From Orobanche coerulescens (lineage: Eukaryota > Streptophyta > Magnoliopsida > Lamiales > Orobanchaceae), in contig CM065811.1 in assembly GCA_033398695.1 (NCBI GenBank), forward strand, positions 73,660,001 through 73,724,000: a DNA stretch of 64,000 nt. The letters run 5' to 3'. Shown here one piece after another: positions 45,968 to 58,057 of the stretch. The notes under the pieces are model-generated. The model made no database searches, was not told the origin of the DNA, and saw only the letters and a list, made by a program, of their open reading frames with translations. The position numbers and the translations under genes are program-made. Position 1 is the stretch's first letter. Each line of letters begins with the position of its first letter.

Positions 45968-48900
45968 ATGGATCGAAGTTGGATATCAACCAAAAGCGGG
46001 TGACCCGAATATAAAGTAGGTGTAAGAGAATTCGTTAAGTTTGCAGTTAAGAATGGTGGAGGCCGCTCCAAGCTACCTTGTCCTTGCTTCATGTGCCATA
46101 ATTTCTTACATAAAAGACCTGAAGAAATACTTAATCATTTAGATAAATGGGCATTTGATAGAACATATACCTGTTGGATATGGCATGGAGAACGTAGGGA
46201 CAGAACTTCAGTTGGTAGTTCTTCAGATAATGTTTGCGAAGGTCATAATACAAATGAGGGGGATAGGTTAGAGGAAATGCTCCATGTAGTAGAGGAAAAT
46301 TTTGATAAAGATTCTTCTAAGTTTGAGAGCATATTAAATGACTCTGAAAAGCCTCTTTATGAAGGTTGCACTAAGTATACGAGATTGTCCGCCATACTTA
46401 AGTTGTTTAACTTGAAGGCAGGTCATGGTTTGGTGATCAGTGCTTTAGTATGATACTGGAAGTGGTAAAGGACATGCTTCTAGATGACAATGTCCTTCCA
46501 TGTGGTACATATGAGGCAAAAAAGTCATTAAGCGTAATGGGTTTACCTTATGAGAAAATTCATTCTTGCCCTAACAATTGCATGTTGTTTCGAAATGAGA
46601 ATGAATCATTAGCGAGCTGTTTAGTTTGTAATGCCTCCGGGTACAAGAAAGAGGAAGGAAGAGTGCCTGCGAAGGTATTATGGTACTTTCCAATAATACC
46701 GAGGTTTAAAAGGCTCTTTTCTAATGCGGGAGATGCAGAGAAGTTGACATGGCATTTCCATGGCCGAGAAGATGATGGAATGCTTAAACACCCTGCTGAC
46801 TCCCCATAGTGGAGGTTTATAGATGGGGAATTCCCCGAGTTTGCCAAATAAAAGCGTAATCTACGCCTTGCTTTGTCTACAGATGGGTTCAATCCATTCG
46901 GATCCTTGAATAGCACTTATAGTACTTGGCCTGTTGTTTTGGTCACCTACAACTTATCTCCTACACTTTGCATGAAAAGAAGGTATATGATGTTATCATT
47001 GCTAATTTCTGGTCCAAGACAGCCTGGAAATGATATAGATGTGTATTTGGCTCCTCTAATTGATGATTTGAAGATGCTTTGGGAAACAGGTGTAGAAGTG
47101 TTCGATGCACATCAAAAGAAATTCAATTTGAAAGCAATCTCATTACGCACCATTCGGATTTTCCGGCATATGCCAATCTTTACGGGTATACGGTGAAAGG
47201 GAAACATCATGTCTGTATGCATGCGAGGAATTCAAGGGAAAGTGGTTGAGCGCATGCGTAAGAATGTTTTTATGGACATCGTATATTTCTTCCATGTAAT
47301 CATCATTATCGGAACTTGAAGAAGGCATTTAATGGGGAACAAGAATTTAGAGGGCGTCCAAAATCAGTGCAGTGTAGAGGTGTTTGAAAAGATAAAAGAT
47401 ATCCAGATCACATTTGGGAACAAACATAGAAAATATCTTTCTAAGAAGGGGTTTAAGAAATTTTCAAAATTTTGGAGCTTGCCATATTGGAGATTACTTT
47501 TTGTGATACATTCACTTGATGTGATGCATATTGAGAAGAATGTGTGCGATAGTTTAATTGGTACATTATTGAATATCCCTGGGAAGACTAAAGACGGCCC
47601 GAAAGCTAGAGATGACTTAAAGAAAATGGGAATTAGAGATGAACTCCATGTTGTTGAGAATGAGAATGGTCGGAAATACTTACCTCCAGCTGCATATACA
47701 CTTTCAAGAAAAGAGAAAATTGAGTTATGTGAGAGCTTGGCTGGAGTAAAAGTTCCATAGGGTTATTCTTCTAATATTCGTAGTCTTGTAAACATGGAAA
47801 ATTTGAAACTCGTGGGCTTGAAGTCTCATGATTGTCATGTCCTAATGCAACAATTGTTACCCGTGGCTATTCATTCAGTTTTGCCTAAAAATGTTCGACA
47901 TGCCATTGTTAGACTTTGTTTATTTTTTAATGCGATTTATAGTAAAGTTATTGATCCTAAAGATTTGAGTGCTATGGAGGATGAAATTATTATAATTTTA
48001 TGCCAATTAGAGATGTATTTTCCTCCATCATTTTTCGATATTATGGTACATTTGACTGTTCACTTAGTAAGAGAAATAAGATTCTGTGGTCCTGTATATT
48101 TGAGAGTTCAATGGCCTTTTGAAAGGCAAATGCGAACATACCAAGGATATGTCAAGAACCCTTACCGACCTGAAGGTTGTATCGCTGAACGACTTTTTTA
48201 TGAAGAAGTTGTTGCATATGCCAGTGAATTTATGATAAATGCAATGAAAATAGGGCTTCCTGTATCCAGACATAGTGGAAAAGTAGACGGTCAGGGGACC
48301 ATTGGTCGTAAACAACTTGATATGTCTTATAACAACTGGCACAAGGCACATTCATATATTCTGCATAACGAGGATGAAGTTGTACCATATGTTGAAAGAC
48401 ACATGCGACACTTGAGAAAGTACAATCCAAGGGCGAACCAGAAAGCATTAGCTGACAAACATAGCAAATCATTCGTTGGTTGGTTCAAAGATCAAGTAAT
48501 GAGAGAACTTGAGGACTCGTTGATAGTAATTTCTGATCGACTCAAGAGTTTAGCATATGGACCCGATTTTAGTGCAACTTATTATTCCGGGTATGTTATT
48601 AATGGTTGCACTTTTTACACAAGGTTACTAGATGGTATTATTAAAATGCAATTCAGTGGGGTTACTTTGGAGGCTCAAGCTATTCATTTTGCTAGTGCAA
48701 AGGACAAGAATCCAGTTTCTGGTACAATGCGATACTATGGAGTCATTGAAGAGATATGTGAGTTGCATTATTCTAGGTTTTCGCTTCCTGTTTTCAAATG
48801 CCAATGGGTTGACAGTAACAACGGAGTTGAAGAAAGTAGCTTAGGTCTTGTATTGGTCAATCTTAACAAGACTGGTCACATGGAGGATCCTTTTATCTTG

Positions 48901-49181
48901 GCAAATCAAGCTAAACGGATTTTTTATATGGCTGATCCATCAGATAAGAGAAGATCAGTAGTCATAACACCAAGGCCTCGCCATGCCATTGATGCCATTG
49001 ATGACTGTTATGATGATACTGCGTTGGTAAAGGCTAGTTATTTTACAAGAAAGGTTCAAGTTCAGGATGATAATGCTGACGATTCCTCGATGTATGTGAG
49101 AGATGATCATAATGAGGTTACATGGGTTGAAGAACATAATAAGAAAAAGATATTCAAGCGAAAGCGATCTCGTAAAACAAG
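45968..49181 (+). pseudogene. CACTA TNPD-like transposase (full-length, broken)
   Basis: Begins MDRSWISTK. Domains in order: Transpos_assoc (VGVREFVKFAVKNGG, CPCFMC, CWIWHGE; 46010-46200); Transposase_21 (STYSTWPVVLVTYNLSP, PRQPGNDIDVYLAPLIDDLK, LDVMHIEKNVCD, KTKDGPKARDDLKK; 46870-47640). The DUF4218-like part follows ([36 protein letters not shown]), then DUF4216-like ([18 protein letters not shown]) with an acidic/basic tail to a GTAAAT donor at 49182. TNPD is the DDE-type catalytic transposase of CACTA elements and acts in the nucleus on the terminal repeats. Stops at 46001, 46807, 46849 and 47758, and frameshifts near 46440, 47140 and 47250-47330, destroy it. The last ~500 codons (47794 on) remain open. 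Confidence 0.88.
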
Positions 49182-50139
49182 TAAATATCTTGTATATTAT
49201 AATCATATTATATTGATGTTTTTCCTTTTCAATTCTTACTTTGCTCATTACGAGATTCTATTTCTTTTTTTCTCAGAATTTGGTTGTTCTTGCATATAAC
49301 TAACCAACTGAATTTTATTTATGGATCATTTGTAGGTTGATGGCCAGAAAGAAAAAGCAAGTACCCCCATCCCTTGATGGTGCAACATTAGATCCTGAAG
49401 ATTCTGAGAAAACGAGACGTGAGGATGAGAGGGGTCGTACTGTACTTGCTATGGTGGGAAAGGCGATCCAAGGTGGCACCAAAATCCTTTTGCAATGGCA
49501 TCCAATTAGAAGAGTCCCTACTGGAGATCACAAGTCTCATTTTTCCACCTACATCGGTGTAGTTGTGCGTGAAAGAGTAAGCATCACCTACAAGGAGTGG
49601 TGCGAAGTTCCAAAGGACTTCTAGATGAAGTGTATGAGTCTATCTCGGTAAGTAAGTATATTCATTTTTATAAAATAAAAATCATGCATAATGACCTTTT
49701 TTACATATCAAACTATTGCTTTTGTATCTATACAGAAGGGGTTTTATGTCATTGAGAACCGCAGAAGTTGGATACTTGTACAAGCTTCCCAGCGATGGAA
49801 AGCTTTCAAGACTAGATTAAGGCTTGAATGGATGTATTTAGAAGATGGGGCGATAAGACACCAGCCACCATGGAAATATCCTTGGATAAATAAAACTGAT
49901 TGGGATATATTCGTGAAAAATTGCACTTCTAACGAGTTCAAGGTAGGATTGTTCTAGGTTCAGAATAACATGAATGTTTTCATCAATTATGCAATGCATG
50001 TGCTAACTTTGTTTTAAAAAACCTGTAGTTGTTGAGTGAAAAGAATGGTGAGAGGGCAAAGAAAAAGACTTCAAAATATCGAGGAGGCAGACTTGGTTAT
50101 CAATACTTTGAGGAACAGATTGTAAGTATTTTTACTTTT

Positions 50140-50395
50140 AGATGTTCTCCCTCTTGTATTGGTTTTATGTTCCTCTGTTTCATGAATAAAACCTTCATCC
50201 CCTGGTGCCAAACTGTCTCCAATTGAACATAAGGCATCATAAATCTCCTTAGAAGTGACAGGTTTCACCAAGTCAGTCCTTTCGGGTTCTGCCAGGACAG
50301 CACCCTCTCTGACTAGAACTGCATTCACTGCCAGAGTAGTGTTAGCAGCTGTTCCCAGTAAGCTTTTATAGAACTATTCCACTTCAGCCTGTATT
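50140..50395 (-). mobile_element. LINE reverse-transcriptase fragment in an intron
   Basis: Minus-strand reading contains FYKSLLGTAANTTLAVNAVL and PVTSKEIYDALCSIGDSLAPG, matching the region just before the RT core of plant L1-type LINEs (EI..AL..I...APG.DGF). Only this short piece is present, 5' and 3' truncated. Confidence 0.65.
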
Positions 50396-50693
50396 AAATA
50401 AAAAACAAAAGGCTAAAAAACTATTTTAGAAAATTCTATTATATTCTTCAAATAATAGCAAGAAATTAGCAAATCAGACACGCGTTGGTCTATTACGGTC
50501 GAGAGAGGAACTGAATAAAACAGCTAAAAAATATATGTTTTTGTGTGTCGGACATGCATATCGGCATATTGTGTCTGTATCCATGTCAGGTACTTTGTAA
50601 AAATATATTAAAGTGTTCGACAACATGTATAGGTTACGAGATAAGGTTTCAGATGTTGGTTTAGATACGTTGATTGTTTGGTTTGTTTAGTTT

Positions 50694-50737
<44 letters not shown>
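50694..50737. repeat. (CA)n(TA)n microsatellite
   Basis: About 11 CA followed by about 11 TA dinucleotides within the third intron. Confidence 0.95.
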
Positions 50738-51629
50738 GTCTATATGTATGTATATAATTTGTGGTGATGAAAGTTCCAACCTAATATAATCTAATAATAG
50801 TATTCTAAGTTAATTTTCTATAATCTTAGGAAAAAGATCTTGAAAAGCAGGGGGTCCATGTGTCATACGTGCCTCGACATTTGACTTGGATTAAAGATCA
50901 TTCTCATGTCAAAGATGGAGTTGTAACTTTTGAAAATCCGGTTGATAAGGAAATTCATGAAGCAATAGTAAGATCTCTACATTACATTTCCTTTCAAGCT
51001 TATTATTTTTTATTCATTTCATGTCAATTAGTGCCGCATAAAACTTATCACATTTAATACACACTTTTGTACCTTTTAAATTCAAATTTGCAGATTGCAT
51101 TAGAGGCTCAAGCACAAAGAGGTGAAATCATTGCTAGTGTCCGGGATGATATCTTAGCAAGAGCATTAAATAAGCGTGAACATGGTGGTTCAGTGAGGGC
51201 CGTTGGATCAGGAATCACAAACAAGGAGTACTTTGGGTTTAACAAACCAGCTGCACCTAGCCAATTGCATGCTGAAATGAACATGATTAGATCAGAGATG
51301 GGAACTATGAAACATAATCAAAATTTGTTCATGTCTGCCATGATGTCATGCTTAAACCAGGAGCAATTGAGATCATTCATGACCATTTGTGGTCAATTTG
51401 GTGGTTTTGGTGGGTAGGTTGGTCAATCAATTGGTTTTGGAGGGCAGGCTGGTCAATTTGGTGGGCAGGCTGGTTCAGATGGTCAGGTTATCTCTGGTGG
51501 TCAAGCTGGTCAGGCTGGTTTTGGTGGTCTTGATGGCAATGGGTTAAGGATTGCCCAATTAGATAACTCGGCTAATCATGGATTGGCAGGATTTCCTAAT
51601 TTTACATTTACACAACTACTTCCAGCTCG

Positions 51630-52458
51630 TTACGTACGTAACATGCCAAAGTTAACATACGTAACACACTTTATGTACGTTATCTATCCTTGGTAGCGTA
51701 CTTAATGCCGACCCAGAGGCAACTGTCTCAATTCGTATCTTGTATAACGTACGTAACACTTGATCCATAGCATACGTAATACGTACGTTGACTTGCTACA
51801 GTATCTCAGTTTACGTACGTAATGTCCAACACTTTACGTATGTAACAATCCATTAGCGTACGTAATCACCTAAGATTAACGTATGTTGTCCTCAATCCAG
51901 AAACAACAGCACCTAACAACTGATACTATTACGTACGTAATATACGTAACACCGTCTACATAGCGTATGTTAAACCATCCGTTGACTCACCTGTCCACAT
52001 CCGCGCCCAAAGCTGGCGATCACGGAGCCACTGTCTGCCACAACCTGGATCATGTTCGATTCCTCTTGTTACTATGTAATGCCTTATGCATAACGTACGT
52101 AATATGTAGCAACTTAGCGTACGTTATCCCATAAACTTAACGTACGTTAAGGACTCTGTACTTAGCCATTTACAACTGTTCCTGCCTGTCGTCTCGACAT
52201 ACCGAATACATTTACACGACATACTGAATATACATACTCGTCTCGAAAATATTCTCATACGATACACCTGATATTCAAATCAGAACAATCTGATACACCA
52301 TATCCTCAAATATAACTGTAAATCAATGACGTAAATTACACAAATACAACTGTCTCAATGTTCAAATTATTTTATCCATACTGTATAGACACCAAGCTAT
52401 ACAATTTATCTCAGATAAAATAATGCGAAAAATTTATACTGAAAATCTGGGTATTACA
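51630..52458 (-). mobile_element. LTR fragment with TTACGTACGTAA array
   Basis: Read on the minus strand it starts TGTAATACCCAGATTTTCAG at 52458, a gypsy-type LTR start, and runs to the junction with CACTA coding DNA near 51630. Between 51630 and 52148 there are about sixteen copies of TACGTACGTAA or close variants in both orientations. The LTR 3' portion with its TATA box and CA end is missing, so no TSD can be assigned. Confidence 0.65.
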
Positions 52459-52589
52459 GGTGGTAGTCATCACTACTTTTAGCTTCACCCAACATCTTAT
52501 CTACATGATGAAGTATTGGTTTTTCCAACGTAAATAAGAAAGGAAGTCATAAATGCTTTCACCTACCTCCTCAGAATTGTGTTCCTATA
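52459..52589. other. Short unassigned stretch
   Basis: Between the LTR fragment and the LINE. Nothing recognised; may belong to either. Confidence 0.3.
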
Positions 52590-53540
52590 AACATGAGATA
52601 TTTCTTTGTATGAAGAAGCGAGTACAAGTGTACGTACTACCGTGGGATGGACAGAGACATTCCTATTATGATTGGGGTGCATCAAGGCTCGGATCTTAGT
52701 CCTTTCCTCTTTGCCATAGTCATGGACGAATTTACAAGGTCAATTCAAGATGATATTCCTTGGTGCATGATGTTTGTAGATGATATAGTACTGGTTGATG
52801 AAACGAAGGACAGAGTTGAAATAAAGTTGGAACTCTGGAGAAATACACTCGAAACTCGTGGTTTTAGGCTAAACAGAAGTAAGACTGAATATTTGGAGTG
52901 TAGATTTAGTGGAAATGGAAGTAGAGAGGCGGGTACAATCACTTTTGATGGGAATTTTATACGAGGATCGAAGTTTTTTCGTTATCTTGGGTCTATTCTT
53001 CAAAAGGATGGAGAATTAGATGGTGATGTGGCCAATAGGATTAAGGTGGGATGGTTGAAATGGAAGAACGCAATGGGGTTATTATGTGATCAAGGCGTAC
53101 CTTACATATTAAAGGGAAAATTTTACCGAACGGCAGTTAGGCCTGCACTTTTATATGGCACTGAATGCTGGGTTGTAAAGCATTGTCATGTGCATAAGAA
53201 GAATGTGGCGGAAATGCGTATGCTAAGATGGATGTGTGGCCATACGAGAAAGGATCGACTTTGATATGATGTTATTAGAAAAGAAGTACGAGTGGCCTCG
53301 ATAGAGGATAAGCTGTTGGAGAAACGATTAAGATGGTTCGGATATGTGAGACGGAGGCCGATTGATGCACCGGTGCGGAAGCTTGAAGAATGGGAGCGCA
53401 TAGGCCGATGAGGGTAGAGGAAGACCTAAACAGATATGGATAAGAGTGATTGGGAATGATATGAGTTTTCTTGGGATTGGAGAAGTTATGGCTTTGGATA
53501 GGACGACGTGGAGGGAGAGAATTCGGGTGGTTTATATGTT
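52590..53540 (+). pseudogene. RTE-type LINE, 3' end of reverse transcriptase
   Basis: Reading begins YEEASTSVRTTVGWTETF, then GVHQGSDLSPFLFAIVMDEF, the catalytic box MMFVDDIVLVDE (FADD expected; Ala is Val), FRLNRSKTEYLECRF, RYLGSILQKDGE and MRMLRWMCGHTRKD. An in-frame stop at 53262 is followed by VRVASIEDKLLEKRLRWFGY and further stops. This is the typical C-terminal arrangement of plant RTE LINEs, which retrotranspose by target-primed reverse transcription. The 5' part with endonuclease is absent, as usual for 5'-truncated copies. The 3' end abuts the LTR at 53544. Confidence 0.85.
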
Positions 53541-53543
53541 TGA

Positions 53544-55842
53544 TGTAACACCCCAAACTAGGCGGATATTACAGTGCCATGGACCCCCGACTGGGACTCA
53601 CCAGGCGAGTGAAAATGAATGAATTACACAAGGTAAATGTAGTACCGAACCACATTACATCAACAAGTACTCCGATGAGGAGTTTCAATTACAACACTCC
53701 CAAGAAAACAGAATACATGTATATTTCATGTGAAGATAAAATATACATCACTGAATGAAATATAGTTCAAACGGAAACTGCAGCGGAAAATACATAAAAG
53801 ACAACATGAATAAATGGAGAGACTGGGCCCCCCTACTAGTATCATTGGGATTACTCGCCGTCAACGTTCTCTTCCTGTGCTTTCGCCTTGCCATGACCTA
53901 AAAACAATAATCCCCAACGGGGTCAGTTAAACAGAACAACAATCCTCAAGAGTTGAACAATATACAAAAATCACATGAATGAATTAATGAATTGAGTTGA
54001 ATGATGAGCATCATAGTACGTCCGAATGGAATGTGTGAGTGCACAAGTAGCCGGGTGCCCGGAGACCCGCATACACACCCGCTATTAGCCTAATTAGTCT
54101 CACGGTCCAATGTGTCCGGAGTCCCGCAAATACACATTACCGTGTGCACAATCCAATGTTTCCGGAGTCCCGCATATACAAATGACTATAGTGTGCCTGA
54201 CTAAAAATTCCACACATATGCCACCCGGCCACGCAATACAAGCCCGGAAGGTCACGAGAACAAAAGCGACCAAAATGAGAGATAATGAAATGAATCCAAC
54301 AAGGATGGAGAAACGACTCACCAAGATGACGTAATGATACAACGAGTGATAGCTCAATGAAATGATTTGGAACCATCGTTCCTTGTGAGTTACATGATTA
54401 GTTGATGAAATACAAGTCTCGACATGAATGATATATTATGAGTGAATTACATGTATGAATGAACAACAACATAAGGAATGAATATCCCTTTAACCGAGTA
54501 AGAATCAACTTACCTTAACACCGGTGATGATACGTCCTCTCTCGAACAACGTCCTAAGGGAAACTACCGGTCGCTCGAACAACCTTGAATAAAACAATTA
54601 TCAATAACTCGCTTAATATACGAATCAATAGCGATCATAACCAATTCAAGATGTGGATACAATAAATCCAAACTCATTGAGGCATTTCGACAAACACCTT
54701 GAAAACAAACTCCCATTCTAAACAACTAATCCCATTTGTATCGAAATCCAACTTCTATTGAATGATCCAAACCACCAAAATACCATCAATACAATCGATA
54801 ATCCAAACGAAATACTCAAATCGAGTTTACGAAAACATCAAATTGCAAAACACAACTCCAAGTCAACCTTCAAAGTGTTCTTGAGAAAAACTTCCAACAA
54901 TCCGATGAGAACTCGTAAAAACTCATAATCACACATATATCCATCACAATTCATGAATACACCATCCAAAACATCATGCTCCAACTCAAAATCAAATTCA
55001 AGGGTTGAATAAGTTACCTTAGATTAGGATGAAGAATCCACAAATATGTTGTTGATCCACACTACAACTTGAAGAAGATGAAAATATATGAGTTTTGATG
55101 ATGTTAAAACACCCCAAAATCGCCCAAAACCACCCCAAGGAAAAGAGGAAGAAGTGAAATGAAGAAATGAGCTTGTTCTCCTCAACAAAACGCAGTTATA
55201 AGGAGTCTGCACTGTGTGCCGCGGCCCGGCCGAGTGTGCCACGGCACAGGGCCAAAATCTGCCCCCAGCGCTCGGCAGTGTGCCGCGGCACGAGGGCAAT
55301 CTGCCCGGTGGTTCGGCGGCGTGCGGCCACTGCCGGCGAGAGCGCGGCCCGTACTGAGGCAGGTCGGCCAAAATCTGCAACATGTGTGTGCCGCGGCACA
55401 CACTCCCTTGTGCCGCGGCTCACACCCCTCGGGTCCTAAAATGACGAAAAATGACCCGGAAAGAGAATAAAAGCAATATGAATGATTATTTGGGAAATAA
55501 TAACACGAAATGGAAGTGCGGAAACCCCAAAACGGTGGTTCCAAGCAATGATTACAACGGTTCGCCCAACAATATTACGATTTGAACAATGATGAGATTT
55601 GAAATGACATGAACTCCAATGTCAACATCGACTAATGAATCAATTACAACAATCAAGATAATATTCTTGTCTCGATTTCCAAGCAAGGTTGAAACAATGA
55701 ACAATATCGATACACGACTCGAAGTTATTCCGAACGATGAACACGAATGAATGAATGTGGATGATGAATGATTGTTAAAAAGTGAAAATTATTGAATGAC
55801 AATTACTGAATGATAATGACTGAATCACAACCGGGTATTACA
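53544..55842 (-). repeat. 3' LTR of minus-strand Tekay-like element
   Basis: On the minus strand it starts TGTAATACCCGGTTGTGATT at 55842 and ends GGGGTGTTACA at 53544 (2,299 bp). The U3 has five TGTGCCGCGGCACA-type sites (55215-55420) upstream of CTTATAACTGCG (TATA-like, 55194-55205). The last 30 bp again start TGTAATATCC. Short ORFs inside are not genes. Confidence 0.85.
55215..55420. repeat. TGTGCCGCGGCACA palindrome cluster (minus LTR)
   Basis: Sites at 55215, 55235, 55279, 55387 and 55409. The one at 55387-55400 is the perfect 14-bp palindrome; the others carry one or a few changes. Confidence 0.88.
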
Positions 55843-55844
55843 TA

Positions 55845-55862
55845 CACCCCCCCTTAAAAGAG
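55845..55862 (-). other. Polypurine tract of minus-strand element
   Basis: Minus strand AACTCTTTTAAGGGGGGGTG lies immediately before the LTR start, three bases separating it from TGTAAT. It follows the end of the polyprotein reading frame. Confidence 0.75.
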
Positions 55863-55876
55863 TTTCATCCCCGAAA

Positions 55877-57467
55877 CTAAGGGTCAAACAACTCGGGATA
55901 ACTCTCCCGCATACTATCCTCGATTTCCCAAGTAGCCTCTTAGACTCCGTGTCTAGACCACTGGATATTAACCAAAGGAATCGTCTTGCTCCTCAACTAT
56001 TTGATTCGCCGCTCTAAGATTTGTACAGGACGCTCCACATACGTATGATCATCCGATATCTCGATCTCATCAAACTGAAGTATGTGACTAGGGTCGGCAA
56101 TATATTTCCGCAACTGAGAGACATGAAACACGTTATGAATTCGGCTCAACGCCGGAGGTAAAGCCAATCGATAAGCCAGACTGCCTATTCGATCCAAAAT
56201 CTCAAACGGTCCAATAAATCTCGGACTCAACTTTCCACGTTTTCCGAAATGGAAGATACCTCGACTCGGGGATACCTTGACCAAAATGTGGTCACCTGTC
56301 TCGAACTCTAATGGTCGAGGACGATTATCCGCATATGATTTCTGTCGACTCTGAGCGGTCAACAAACGACTCCTGATCAAAGCTACCTTCTCGCGGGCGG
56401 CTATAAGCATATCGGGCTCAGTGTCGATTGATTCTGATAAGTCATCCCAACACAAAGGAGATCGGCAACGATGACCGTACAAGGCCACGTAGGGTGCCAT
56501 CTTAATTGAAGCATGCCAAATATTATTATACGTGAATTCGATCAATGGTAGTTGAGCTTCCCAGTCATCTTTCCAATCGAGAACACAAGCTCTCAATATG
56601 TCCTCCAATGTCTGGATAGTTCGTTCTGATAGTCCGTCAGACTGAGGATGAAAAGCTGTGCTGAAATTGAGCTGAGTTCCCATAGCACGATGAACTGATT
56701 TCCAAAAATGAGACACGAATCGCCTGTCACGATCATAAACGATACTCTTAGGAGTACCATGCAATCTCACTATTTCTTTGATGAACAACTGCGCAAGTCT
56801 CTCGGGACCCCACGTATCCTTAATCTCGAGAAAATGAGCTGACTTAGTGAGACGATCCACGATTACCCAAATTGTATTCATGCCACGGCGACTCGTCGGC
56901 AAACTCGTGATGAAGTCCACTGAAATATCCTCCCACTTCCACTCTGGAATAGGGAGCGGTTTCAGCATACCCGCTGGTCGCTGATCTTCTATCTTGACTT
57001 GTGGGTAGGTGAGACATCTCGAAACAAACTCGGCAACTTGACGCTTCATATTACTCCACCAGTAATTTTGTTTCAAGTCTTTGTACATCTTGCTGGACCC
57101 TAGATGAATAGAATAAGGGGTAGCATGGGCCTCTCTCAAAATTGAGATTTTCAACTCGTCATCCGCTGGAACACATAACCGGTTCTTAAATCGTAAAAGT
57201 CCATCCTCTTGGACCACAAATTCAGGGGCTTTCCCCTGAGTCACATCATCTCGAATATGTAACAAAAATGGGTCTGAATCCTGATTCACTCTGATCGCCT
57301 CTTTAAGTGGCGATGAAATCTCCAGCATACAAAGTTGTCCCTGAACACGCTGTAACCAAACCTCGATCTCATGTCTAAGTAATTCTCACTGAAGTTCCTT
57401 TTGAATAGTTAAACGAGCAAGCATCTGCTCTTGAATGGACTTACGACTCAAGGCATCGGAGACCACA
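55877..57467 (-). pseudogene. Chromovirus pol: RNase H end, integrase, chromodomain
   Basis: Starts in the RNase H tail (VVSDALSRKS, 57467). After a TGA near 57390 a 443-codon open stretch runs 57328-55997. The integrase zinc finger has AHATPYSIH with CLTYPQ, so the second Cys of CxxC is Tyr. Core motifs: WEDISVDFI and VIVDRLTKSAHF, then IVYDRDRRF with the second Asp, then FHPQSDGLSERTIQTLED with the Glu. The GPF/Y module (GPFEILDRIGSLAYRLALP) follows. A chromodomain comes last (HTYVERPVQILERRIK, then past TAG: TIPLVNIQWSRHG, then TAA, EATWEIED, SYPELF). Integrase inserts cDNA into nuclear DNA, and the chromodomain targets heterochromatin. Lineage fits Tekay/Del. Interrupted upstream by the element at 57468. 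Confidence 0.88.
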
Positions 57468-57842
57468 TGTAATATCCGCAGTTTCGATTTTTTCGGTAAT
57501 TTACTTTTTTTGGAGTAAGTCCATCTTAGAGACTCCGTTGTGACCATTTCGTCATTCCAGGAATATTTAATTCTGCACTTTGTCATCCGAGTTCGTCTCG
57601 GTGTCGTTCTGTTGAGTTCCGTGTTCTTAAACGACTTTTCCAAGTATGAGTTCGACTTTGTAAAATCAATTTTAATTTTTGGAAACTCCAAAAATTCTGA
57701 ATATTTTCAATATTATAGAGCATCAAGATAGATTTTCAATGGTTCAAGCGGTGAGTCAATCGGAGTCCGGACGAGGTAGTTATGGTCGAAATAGCTAAGA
57801 CACTCACATTTTTCAGTTTCGGCCGACCCGTCTGTACCGGGG

Positions 57843-58057
57843 GCCGCGGCACACTTGGCCGAGCCGCGGCACACACACATTTTTCAATTTTGGCCGACCC
57901 GTATCGGGGCGGTGGCTCATGCCCGGAGGGCCGGCTGCTTGAGTCATCTGCCGCGGCACACTCGTTCGGGCTGCACACGCTGCGAGCACTTGTTTGCGAA
58001 CGTGTCGCGGCACACTTCGGTCGGTCCGCGGCACACAGTGCAGTCTGCACTATAATT
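57843..58057 (+). promoter_or_regulatory. Palindrome cluster and TATA-like box (plus LTR)
   Basis: GCCGCGGCACA words at 57843, 57863, 57949, 58003 (TGTCGCGGCACA) and 58025, then CACACAGTGCAGTCTGCAC and TATAATTGCGG at 58051. The opposite-strand LTR at 55842-53544 has the same closing arrangement (CCGCGGCACACAGTGCAG then TTATAACTGCG). Confidence 0.75.

Larger units (their letters stand above)
49340..51620 (+). pseudogene. CACTA TNP1-like protein, five exons
   Basis: Exons by splice consensus: 49340-49647, 49736-49942, 50029-50121, 50830-50967, 51094-~51620. They encode a basic start [10 protein letters not shown], then [28 protein letters not shown], the coiled-looking [14 protein letters not shown], and a Gly/Gln repeat tail (GGQAGQFGGQAG). 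Exon 1 has a frameshift near 49615 that otherwise restores [10 protein letters not shown]. Exon 5 has TAG at 51415 where the repeat predicts CAG. The third intron (50122-50829) carries a LINE fragment and a CA/TA microsatellite. Lies 3' of the TNPD-like gene, as in other CACTA elements. The end is cut by an LTR fragment near 51630. Confidence 0.78.

Noticed and set aside
54100..54376. ORFs on both strands near 54,100-54,376
   Set aside because: Located inside the minus-strand LTR, overlapping, without known motifs.
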